Assembly (NCBI GenBank): GCA_018821785.1
Contig: JAHJLI010000106.1
Span: 1-64,000, forward strand
DNA length: 64,000 nucleotides
DNA from: Pseudomonadota bacterium
GTDB taxonomy: Bacteria > Desulfobacterota > Desulfobulbia > Desulfobulbales > Desulfocapsaceae
Direction of reading: 5' to 3'
The translations under genes were made by a program, and so were the position numbers. The notes below the pieces were generated by a model. The model ran no database searches, was not told the origin of the DNA, and was given only the letters and a program-made list of their open reading frames with translations. Shown here piece by piece: positions 8,959-16,423 of the stretch (its first letter is position 1; each line of letters starts with the position of its first letter).

Positions 8959-9303
8959 CCGATCTTGTTCGTTAAAAGAAACGGCCTCTTGCGTTTTCAG
9001 TTGAAAACTCGAGATAAACTCCGCCCAACCCAATGGAGGGTGTTGAATTTCCACTCCGAAGGTGTTCTGAAAAACTGTTCGAGAAGTCCATTTAGGTGTG
9101 ACACTCATCTTGAAATTCTTGCCTTGACCAAAGACAATGAGGCTGATTCTCTTTATGTCGGGGCTAATGTTTGGTGGCAGATTGTCCAAGCATAGGCCGA
9201 ATCTGGAGGCGTCGGAAATCTCGCCCCGAAAATATCCGACACCATCAGAGGCGTAGTAATCGAGATTGTTCATCACCATGCGGGGATGTCTTCTTTTTTC
9301 CAT
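8947..9303 (-). CDS. PilZ domain protein, probable c-di-GMP receptor
   Basis: The start MEKRRHPRM is chosen because a perfect AAGGAGG site lies 8 bases upstream; the track's longer version has none. The 118-aa product carries both parts of the PilZ binding motif: the RRxxR-type KRRHPR at the N-terminus and a D/NxSxxG-type DASRFG about 25 residues later. The rest matches a single small beta-barrel. It should bind cyclic di-GMP and act by protein contact; the target is not visible. It is convergent with the hybrid kinase, and the last 12 bases of the two genes overlap. Confidence 0.82.
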   Translation of the reverse strand: MEKRRHPRMVMNNLDYYASDGVGYFRGEISDASRFGLCLDNLPPNISPDIKRISLIVFGQGKNFKMSVTPKWTSRTVFQNTFGVEIQHPPLGWAEFISSFQLKTQEAVSFNEQDRLLA

Positions 9304-9516
9304 TTTCGATCCTCCTTTGGTTGGGTGGTCCGTTCGTTGGGCCATTTTTTGTTCTGTTGGTAAATTGGTCTAGGAACGGGGCAGAGAGTAGTCTTTGGCA
9401 AGCCCGTATCAGGCCAAGCCCACCTTTTTTCCAATAGCCTTCGATTGCAAGGTTATCTTTTAGGGATTTACGTCTTCTCATGAGTATCACTTTTGGAAGA
9501 GTATAGAACTATAGAT

Positions 9517-9534
9517 CTTACAAATTTCTTACAA
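9517..9534. promoter_or_regulatory. Pho-box-like direct repeat
   Basis: Two exact CTTACAA heptamers are separated by ATTT, giving the 11-base period of PhoB sites. They lie in the gap between the PilZ gene and the end of the chromate operon. A second direct repeat, ATAGAACTAT at 9503-9512 and 9534-9543, flanks them. Function is only suggested by the spacing. Confidence 0.3.
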
Positions 9535-9584
9535 TAGAACTATCAAGCAGGTGTTGCGCTAAAGATCCAAAGTATTTCCCCGTT

Positions 9585-9893
9585 TTATCTCTCAGTTTCC
9601 TCCCAACCGAGAATACCCCCTTCAAGAAAACGTACCTTGGGATTGCTTTCCTTAAGGGCGAGGGCAACCGATTGGCTTACCGAGCCACCTTTGACGCAGT
9701 AGACTACCAAATCTTCATCCTTTGGCAGTGTCTTGCTCCATGTTGCTACGTTCTCAGGGTCCTGCCAAACGGCACCGGCGATTGTTTTCGGTGATTGCTC
9801 AAAATCGGCCTTCCTTCGTACATCAATGATACGGATATTAGAATTTTTAGCAAATTCAGCTTTTGGCTCTGCTCAAGTTATTGCTGCAGCCAT
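9585..9893 (-). pseudogene. Rhodanese-like sulfurtransferase with in-frame TGA at codon 7
   Basis: The ORF track does not list this gene because no start codon follows the stop. Read from an ATG with an AAGGA site 9 bases upstream, it encodes MAAAIT, then TGA (9873-9875), then 95 uninterrupted residues. These include IRIIDVRRKADF, IAGAVW, the active loop YCVKGGSVSQ (catalytic Cys) and FLEGGILGW, a complete single rhodanese domain. The stop is one transition away from CGA. It could be a recent nonsense mutation, a sequencing error, read-through, or a selenocysteine codon, although the position is far from the active site. It sits 36 bases after chrA as the last gene of the chr operon. Confidence 0.8.
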
Positions 9894-9929
9894 ATTCTAT
9901 TGTCCTTTTTATCATATGTTAACATAATG

Positions 9930-11255
9930 TTATAGGCAAACAAGGTACCAAAAAAGACCAGCACTGCCAGCCCCGCCTATTATAGAAATGATGCCGACTT
10001 TGTAAAACTGCATCAAAGAAAATGAAATGGTGGCGACAATTGCCGAAAACCAGGAAAAACCCTCTGCCGGGAGGAGAACATGGGTGCCGAACCAGACGCC
10101 CAGATTAAAAACAACGCCTACCACGGCCGGGGTAATAGTGGCCAGCGCGGCAGACATTTTGCTGTTGCCGGCCAGTCGTTCGATATACGGGGCCCCGAGA
10201 AAAATAAAGAGAAAGCTCGGGAGAAAAGTGAAATAGGTGGCAACAAGAGAACCGGTGACGGATCCGAGAAAGGGTCCAAAGTTTGTTGGATGATTAAAGC
10301 CAGCTAGAAATCCGACAAACTGCACAACCATGATAAGCGGGCCGGGTGTCGTTTCGGCAAGCCCCAAACCATCCATCATCTGCAGACTGGTAAGCCAACC
10401 ATATTGCTCAACGCCTGCCTGGGCGATATAGCCAAGCAGGGAATAAGCGCCGCCAAAGGTCAGAAAAGCAGCCTTGGTGAAGAAGAGGGCCTCGGTGGCA
10501 AAGATTGATTCCGGAAGGAGATAATGAAGTCCAAGAAAAGGTATGCCCCATAAAGCAATGAAGACCGCCAAAAGCATCGCGGTTCTGGAAAGAGAAGGGT
10601 AAGCACTGTCGTGAGCGGTGGTCCTCTCAACCGAGAAGGACGTTCCGTCTGGTTTTTTACCAGGTAAAAAGAGATTTGGGAAAAATTGGCTGCCAACAAT
10701 TCCGATTATTCCAACCGAGAGAATGAGGGCCGGGAAAGGGAATTTAAGGAAATAGGTAACGAGAAAGGATATTGCGGCAATTGCGATCAACAGATTGTTT
10801 TTTAGTGATTTTTTGCCGATTTTGATCACTGCCGCAAGGACTATCGCAAGTACTGCGGCTTTCAGTCCGGAAAATATTGCCGCCACCCATGGCAGGGAGC
10901 CGAAAGTGATATAGATAAAGCTGAGAGCAAAAAGAATAAATACCGAAGGCAGGACAAAGAGCACGCCAGCAGTAATTCCGCCGCGGGTTTTATGAAGAAG
11001 CCAGCCGATATAGGTGGCGAGCTGCTGGGCCTCTGGTCCGGGCAGGAGCATGCAGTAATTGAGAGCATGCAGGAAGCGGTCATTGCTTATCCATTTTCTT
11101 CGATCAACCAGTTCCTGGTGCATGATAGCGATTTGGCCAGCAGGGCCGCCAAAACTAATCCAGCCGAGTTTCAGCCAGAAGAGAAAGGCTTCTTTGAAAG
11201 AGGGTGTGACCTGTTCAGGTTCTATGATTTTTGTGTTGGGATCTGAAGGAGTCAT
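9930..11255 (-). CDS. chrA: ChrA chromate transporter (long-chain, two-domain)
   Basis: This 441-aa integral membrane protein has two homologous CHR halves of about 200 residues, each beginning with an FxxFGG-type motif (KLGWISFGGPAGQIAIMHQEL and a second around FFTKAAFLTFGGAYSLL). The family's PGPEAQQLATYIG segment is present, and TTPGPLIMVVQFVGF in the second half. Long-chain ChrA proteins expel chromate through the cytoplasmic membrane; sulfate-like anions are possible substrates. chrB lies 93 bases upstream and the rhodanese gene 36 bases downstream, all on the minus strand. The ribosome site before the chosen ATG is weak, so the start is uncertain by a few codons. Confidence 0.93.
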   Translation of the reverse strand: MTPSDPNTKIIEPEQVTPSFKEAFLFWLKLGWISFGGPAGQIAIMHQELVDRRKWISNDRFLHALNYCMLLPGPEAQQLATYIGWLLHKTRGGITAGVLFVLPSVFILFALSFIYITFGSLPWVAAIFSGLKAAVLAIVLAAVIKIGKKSLKNNLLIAIAAISFLVTYFLKFPFPALILSVGIIGIVGSQFFPNLFLPGKKPDGTSFSVERTTAHDSAYPSLSRTAMLLAVFIALWGIPFLGLHYLLPESIFATEALFFTKAAFLTFGGAYSLLGYIAQAGVEQYGWLTSLQMMDGLGLAETTPGPLIMVVQFVGFLAGFNHPTNFGPFLGSVTGSLVATYFTFLPSFLFIFLGAPYIERLAGNSKMSAALATITPAVVGVVFNLGVWFGTHVLLPAEGFSWFSAIVATISFSLMQFYKVGIISIIGGAGSAGLFWYLVCL

Positions 11256-11348
11256 ATATTTACCATGAGTTTATTGAGAAGCTGGTATCGTCTTGCAGAA
11301 AAACAAGGCAGAAACGACCAGTTGAGTTGTAATTGTTGATTATCCTTG

Positions 11349-12356
11349 TTAGTTGATTTCTGTTAACGAAAGATATAGTGCTTCAAAAACCTCAATACCC
11401 TGTTCAAGTGTCTCGTTGTCTGACAGCGCTTTTTTGCGGATGCCTCTCAGCAACATTTCAATACCTTGGATTTCAGGTGCCGAAAATTTTTCATCTTTTA
11501 TGTCTATGTTGTGGACAATTGCGGCAAGAGCGTTGAGTCCATTGGCGGTCAGACCAAAACTTTTCAGCAGTACTTCGAAGGTGCATAAATCTTCGAAGTG
11601 GGTGAAATCTCCATAACGAACGTCAAACGCGACCTCGTTTGCGCCTTTCAGATTCTTCAGATCACCCTCATCCCGGAAGACAAAAGTCGCTTGCGGGTCG
11701 ATGAAGCGTCGAATCAGCCATGCGCAGGCCATTCTGTCGACAAAAGGTCTCTTGCGTGTTACCCATCGCAGGTTGGAATATTTTTCAATTTTTATTCCCT
11801 TGGATAATACATTCCCGGCAAATGTCCTTGTTCCTTTTTTGATTGCGGTGAGCGTCTCCAACTGGCCTTTTAGGGCCTGGAGCCGACCTACCAGACTCTG
11901 ACCCGATTCCGACTTAAAAAAATCGCGGTTGTGCACTGTGTGGAAATCGGCCTGGATCTTTTCAAACTGTCTGAACAGGGAGATGGATTTTTTGTCTTTG
12001 CCGCCCTTGCGCAGGTTGTCAATTCTACCGGATAGTTCATCGATCTTTTTGCCAACTTCCTGGTACTGCAGGTGCCGCTGCTCATTGAACAATGCTATGA
12101 TCTCCTGCTGCTGCAAAGGTTCTATGGTCTCAGTGGTGACAAGAAGTCCTTCTCCTTTAAGTCCGGGAAGTTCGGCAAGCATCCATTGAAGGGCTTCATG
12201 GTTGTCTTCAAGGTAGGGAAGGACGTAAACCCCGCCCTTCAATTGAACCGCCCCGGTTTTTTGTAGTTTGCGCCAAATCTTTACCCGGTTTTTCACCGGG
12301 GTTGCCGGGATGGAATAAAAAAACAGCAGCCATTTTAGGGTCTGAAAACCTTGCAT
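11349..12356 (-). CDS. chrB: ChrB chromate-resistance protein
   Basis: This 335-aa protein combines an N-terminal ChrB-type domain (about 5-180, with WLLFFYSIPA and GGVYVLPY, plus a helical segment) and a C-terminal chromate-resistance domain (about 190-330). The C-terminal part has WVTRKRPFVDRMACAWLIRRFIDP, FDVRYGDFTHFEDLCTFEVL and AAIVHNIDIKD, where His and Glu residues resemble metal ligands. ChrB proteins act as chromate-responsive regulators or cytoplasmic resistance factors. No signal peptide is visible. It is the first gene of the chr operon, behind a near-consensus promoter. Confidence 0.88.
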   Translation of the reverse strand: MQGFQTLKWLLFFYSIPATPVKNRVKIWRKLQKTGAVQLKGGVYVLPYLEDNHEALQWMLAELPGLKGEGLLVTTETIEPLQQQEIIALFNEQRHLQYQEVGKKIDELSGRIDNLRKGGKDKKSISLFRQFEKIQADFHTVHNRDFFKSESGQSLVGRLQALKGQLETLTAIKKGTRTFAGNVLSKGIKIEKYSNLRWVTRKRPFVDRMACAWLIRRFIDPQATFVFRDEGDLKNLKGANEVAFDVRYGDFTHFEDLCTFEVLLKSFGLTANGLNALAAIVHNIDIKDEKFSAPEIQGIEMLLRGIRKKALSDNETLEQGIEVFEALYLSLTEIN

Positions 12357-12414
12357 GTCGAGGTGTCCCGTCCTTTTAAAGAAGGTGGTGTTGGTGTATC
12401 AAGTGTTACATAAA

Positions 12415-12443
12415 TAATTAGCAATTGTTGCATATTGTGTCAA
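12415..12443 (-). promoter_or_regulatory. Promoter of the chr operon
   Basis: On the minus strand TTGACA (12438-12443) and TAATTA (12415-12420) are separated by exactly 17 bases. Transcription would begin about 50 bases before the chrB start. The spacer holds GCAACAATTGC, a short partial dyad that could be an operator for ChrB. Confidence 0.62.
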
Positions 12444-12603
12444 GGGCATCCTCTCAAGAAGCCGAATATCAAAACGAAAAGAAAAACTGAAACTTACAAC
12501 GGCTTTGAATTTTTTTTACTCTGAATTTAAGATAGCCTGGATCAAAAAATACGAAGAGAATCGGAATGGTAATGATCAAGAATTTCCGCAAAATAACGAA
12601 ATG

Positions 12604-12870
12604 TCACTTCTTGCTTGGCAGGACTGGCAGTTGTTCTTCCAGCGCCGGGGAGGAGGTGTAGAATTTGGCCTCTTTGTCAGAGAGTTTGCCCTGTTTCATC
12701 AGGAGCCGGATCTCCTCTACATTTACAGTTCGAGGTTTTCCGATGGATGCGGATGTCGTGGAATCTTGCCACAAGCCTCTTAGTTCATTGCAGCGGTGCA
12801 GGGACAGGGTAAAAATCACCAGTGCCATTGTACCAACTGCAACGAGGTATGCCGCTTCAATTTTTCTCAT
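12604..12870 (-). CDS. Small membrane-anchored protein at the end of the AmmeMemoRadiSam cluster
   Basis: The start is the ATG of MRKIEAAYL, which overlaps the stop of the 1188-aa fusion gene by 14 bases in another frame; the longer frame in the ORF track is a shadow of that gene. The 88-aa product has one hydrophobic helix at about residues 7-24 and then a polar tail, with a short helical region VEEIRLLMKQGKLSDKEAKFY. It looks like a single-pass protein with a periplasmic tail. I do not recognise the family. The overlap implies translation coupled to the fusion protein, so it may be a small accessory subunit. Confidence 0.7.
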   Translation of the reverse strand: MRKIEAAYLVAVGTMALVIFTLSLHRCNELRGLWQDSTTSASIGKPRTVNVEEIRLLMKQGKLSDKEAKFYTSSPALEEQLPVLPSKK

Positions 12871-15800
12871 GGCGGCACCTGTCACATTGCAGACAATCCA
12901 GGTCCGTTTGCCGGTGAACACCCATATCGCATAAGTCGGGCCTGGTTTTTGGGAGGAAACGACGGAGAAGGCGAATTCCACCTAAAAGGGCCAGAAAAGC
13001 ACCGGCTGGGCAGAGGTTTCGGCACCAAAAACGCCTGAAAAAGTAAGAGAGGACGAGAAGGCAGAGGGCGAGGATAATCACCATTCGGTTGCCCGCCGCT
13101 CCAAAAATGGTGATGAGCGGGTCGGCGTCAAGTACAGTTAAATCACGGGTCAATGCGAAAAGGAGTATGAAGAGTAAGAGTACGATATACTTGCAAAAAC
13201 GTCCATAACGCCACACCTGTCTTTGTGGGTCTGGAAGGATTTGTGTTGGTCGGAGATCACCGATTAATTCCTGAATTGCGCCAAAAGGACATAGATATCC
13301 GCAATAGACATTGCCAAACAGCACAACCATTCCAGGGACGACTGCTATGAGGAAAAATGCGCTACTGACAATCTCCAAGGAAAAATTGCCTGAGAGGAGT
13401 GCCATGACCTGCTGAGATGCGTACTGGTGATTAAGAACTATCCCAAACAGCACCAAAGATACTGTCAGAATAAGACGTCTCGTCCAGCGACCAGGCCGAT
13501 AACGCGCGGCAAGGACAACAAAACTCCATACCACAAACGCTGCGAATTGCCACGGTGGACCTGCAGAAAAGGAGGTGGTCACATCCCCCTGAGCAGGTCG
13601 ACCGAGTACGACCTCGCCGAAACCACTCGACGATCTGGTGATCGTTTTCAAGATGGCAGCGGATGACATCGTAGCCCCGGACACCGCATCTATTCCTTGT
13701 AACCCATTGGCTGTGAACAGCTCTTTTTCTTTTAAGGTTTCCAGCCAGCCGCGTAGAAATGCCAGATAAGCTGGAGTTTCGTTCGATGGGAGGATGCGAA
13801 AATTTTTCAGAACGCCGAGGTCATCTATCCAGATAGCGAGAGGGATCTCCCCACCATAGCCCCTGACACCTCTTGCTAGCGGTGTCGAAGGGAAGAGGTA
13901 TCCACCGGGCACAAGGTAGTAGATAAAGGTCGTGCCATCCGTAAGAGTTGCCTTCTGTTCCTGACGCTTGAGGGTGCCGGCCATTTCGGCTGCAGCGGCT
14001 TGAAAGTTTTCAATCTCATGGTCACTCTGCGTTAAATGGAAACCTTGGGAAACAAGCATGGAAAATGCTCCGACCCCCACAAACAGGTATCCGAAGGGTC
14101 GTCGGTTTCTATCAAACCAGTCGCGAATTACGGTAGAAGCGGCTTCTTGTCGGGCAATCAGGGACATGAGATTGATGACGATCACTGTGGTGATCAAGAC
14201 CAAAAATGACGCCCTTGTTCCCAGAAGAGGCAATAATATAAGGCCGGTGGCCAAAGCACCCACAGCTCCGCCAACATGATCCAGCAATTCCAGTCGTCCG
14301 GCCGCGGCCTCTACCCCGTATCCACTTGTATTCAAACACCTTGCCGCAACTGGAAAGTACAACCCGGAGAAAACACCGACAGTCGTGAAAAACACACCCA
14401 GAGCTAACCGTGAAGCCTCGACAGGCGATTGGAAAATAAAGATTAAGAACAATATCGTCTCGCAAGCAGTTATGGTCAAAATGATCTGGGGAATGGCAAT
14501 TCTTCTCTGCAGCAGGAGTCTTTCACAGGCAAATCCACCTAGTGCCGAGCCAAGCATGAACAAAGATGAGATCAGCCCAATATCGAGGAACAGGGATCCA
14601 AATCGAACCTGATAACAAAACATGAGGACCACCGTCGCAGACATGCCGACCAATCCAGCCGTAAAAAGCATGGCTTGGATCTCAAAGAGATTCAGAGATC
14701 TTTCTTTTTTTTGTGCAGATGCTGACAGGAGTGAGTTCCTCAGGTAAGAAAAGCGCAGCAGGCCGTAGAGAAAAATCCCGACATGGCAGATCCACGTTCC
14801 ATTGTCGACCAGGAATACCGCCGCCCGGGCGACGGGGCCCAGCCCCGCACGGCGGAGGGTGAGCAGCATGTCAAAGAGGAGGGCCTTCGGGTGGTTGTCG
14901 GTATTCTCTAGGAGATTTTTTCCATATTTTTCTTCAGCAGAGCGGTACCTGTCTTTCTGAAAAGCGATGCGGTCTTGTTGAAAGGCGGCGAGCAAGCCTT
15001 CTTTCGGATAGAGCTGTGAGGAGCCTTCAACTGCTGCAAAACCTTTGGCCAGAACCGAGGGCGACTCGCTGAGGATATCTTCCGTTGCGGCAAAAAAAAA
15101 GCTCTCATCGCCAGGTTTTAACGCCACCCGGGGGAAAACCGATGACAGCGTTGTGAGTGTCGAAGCACCGGCCAAGACACGTTCGCCACTGAGATAATTG
15201 GCTCCACCTGATACCCTGACAGCACAGATCCCGGCAGGCGCGAGAACGTTTTTTACAAGGGCGAAGAAGGCCTTCGAAAAATAGCGGTTGAGGACAAGGG
15301 TGGTTGCCTCTGGGAGATTGACGATCACAAGATCAAATTTTTTCTCGGTCTGTTGCAGGTACGCTCGCACCTCTATCTGGGGAGCATTCACATGGCCGAC
15401 AGAATTTCGAATCTTGTTTGGCAATACATCAAAGATCTTTTTTGGAAACTCTGGATCGGGGTACAGCCAAACAACGTCATGAATCTGAGGAAGTACCTTG
15501 AGCCGACTGGCAATCGCAGGACCGCCCGGACCGACGATGAGCACATTTGCAGCAACAGGGTTCTGTGCGATCGCCCAGGCGGCGACTTCTGAGGCATGCT
15601 CCTTTTCGGGAAGGGCTTCAATCACGCCCCCTTCAGTCATGACGATGAAATCGCCATCTCGTTCACCATACAGATACTGCGATTGGGCGGTGATGAAGCT
15701 GCCTTTATAGGTATCGACCGGGAGCAACCGGCTCCACTGGGAGCGGGCCGCATGGTTCGAAGCGAGGTCACCGATTATTCTTATGGTAAACAATGCCATC

Positions 15801-16423
15801 ATCGCTATGCTTGCAACGAGGCACCACCGCAGCAGACTCATCCGATCCGGTATATACCGAGCAAGCAGCGCAGTGCAAAGCACCAGTGCCGCATAGAGAA
15901 AGACCTTTTCTCCTGGCATCCCAAGAACAAGGAGCCCTGTAACAAAAAGCCCGCCGACGAATCCTCCGAAAGTTTCCAGTATATAGACACGGGCAACAGG
16001 CAGGGCAAATGTCCCCGCCACCCAGGTGCAGGCCATGGAAAAAAGAAATCCGGTAAGAAAACTTGTTGGGGCGTTGGCGAGAGAGGCAAAAACCAGCAGC
16101 GACGGGAGAGGCACCAGCACAAATGACTCAAGACCAAGGATTGACCTGGCCCTGTAAATCAGCTGGTGCTGGATGAAAGAGGCCGGGAGATAGAGCAGCG
16201 GAAAGAAAAGGAAATGGGGCAGAGCCGCAGGAAACCCCAAGGAAAAAAGCCTGCCGGCAACAGCACCAATGCCCACCCAGAGCAGCCACGACCCGAAGAA
16301 AGTTCCGACGGCGATTTCGTTGCCTTCAAGCGAAGAGAGAAAGTCGCGAAACAGCAGGGTTTGCGACACCAGAGCAAAGAATCCCAGTGCGGCAATGGGA
16401 ACTTCACTCGTCAGTCTTCTCAT
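12857..16423 (-). CDS. Three-part membrane protein: spermidine-synthase-like, FMN-binding and NosR/NapH-like polyferredoxin
   Basis: This 1188-aa protein has the following order. A first set of membrane helices (1-220) precedes a Rossmann domain of the spermidine synthase/methyltransferase type (about 240-450, NVLIVGPGGPAIASRL) that looks degenerate. A second helix set (540-795) has FSGLYFPVAARCL and LDHVGGAVGALATG, as in fused MFS/spermidine synthase proteins. An FMN-binding domain (800-935) carries AVSGATMSS near 915, the Thr that ApbE flavinylates in NosR and RnfG. A third helix set (955-1150) has two CxxxCP motifs (CGYLCP, CRNLCP) and a terminal CLQCDRC. The last parts resemble membrane electron-transfer proteins. 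Its start overlaps the Memo-AMMECR1 stop by four bases. The substrate is unknown. Confidence 0.85.
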   Translation of the reverse strand: MRRLTSEVPIAALGFFALVSQTLLFRDFLSSLEGNEIAVGTFFGSWLLWVGIGAVAGRLFSLGFPAALPHFLFFPLLYLPASFIQHQLIYRARSILGLESFVLVPLPSLLVFASLANAPTSFLTGFLFSMACTWVAGTFALPVARVYILETFGGFVGGLFVTGLLVLGMPGEKVFLYAALVLCTALLARYIPDRMSLLRWCLVASIAMMALFTIRIIGDLASNHAARSQWSRLLPVDTYKGSFITAQSQYLYGERDGDFIVMTEGGVIEALPEKEHASEVAAWAIAQNPVAANVLIVGPGGPAIASRLKVLPQIHDVVWLYPDPEFPKKIFDVLPNKIRNSVGHVNAPQIEVRAYLQQTEKKFDLVIVNLPEATTLVLNRYFSKAFFALVKNVLAPAGICAVRVSGGANYLSGERVLAGASTLTTLSSVFPRVALKPGDESFFFAATEDILSESPSVLAKGFAAVEGSSQLYPKEGLLAAFQQDRIAFQKDRYRSAEEKYGKNLLENTDNHPKALLFDMLLTLRRAGLGPVARAAVFLVDNGTWICHVGIFLYGLLRFSYLRNSLLSASAQKKERSLNLFEIQAMLFTAGLVGMSATVVLMFCYQVRFGSLFLDIGLISSLFMLGSALGGFACERLLLQRRIAIPQIILTITACETILFLIFIFQSPVEASRLALGVFFTTVGVFSGLYFPVAARCLNTSGYGVEAAAGRLELLDHVGGAVGALATGLILLPLLGTRASFLVLITTVIVINLMSLIARQEAASTVIRDWFDRNRRPFGYLFVGVGAFSMLVSQGFHLTQSDHEIENFQAAAAEMAGTLKRQEQKATLTDGTTFIYYLVPGGYLFPSTPLARGVRGYGGEIPLAIWIDDLGVLKNFRILPSNETPAYLAFLRGWLETLKEKELFTANGLQGIDAVSGATMSSAAILKTITRSSSGFGEVVLGRPAQGDVTTSFSAGPPWQFAAFVVWSFVVLAARYRPGRWTRRLILTVSLVLFGIVLNHQYASQQVMALLSGNFSLEIVSSAFFLIAVVPGMVVLFGNVYCGYLCPFGAIQELIGDLRPTQILPDPQRQVWRYGRFCKYIVLLLFILLFALTRDLTVLDADPLITIFGAAGNRMVIILALCLLVLSYFFRRFWCRNLCPAGAFLALLGGIRLLRRFLPKTRPDLCDMGVHRQTDLDCLQCDRCRHEKN

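Noticed and set aside
9245-9490. 81-codon minus-strand frame upstream of and overlapping the PilZ gene
   Set aside because: The PilZ gene has the ideal ribosome site and motifs; this frame overlaps it in another phase and has neither.
9873-9890. Selenocysteine insertion as the main explanation for the rhodanese TGA
   Set aside because: Only a three-base stem with a CAAAA loop can be drawn right after the TGA, and the codon is far from the active Cys; it is kept as a minor possibility.
15596-16126. 176-codon plus-strand frame
   Set aside because: It is opposite the membrane helices of the fusion gene and gives a low-complexity Lys/Arg/His product.
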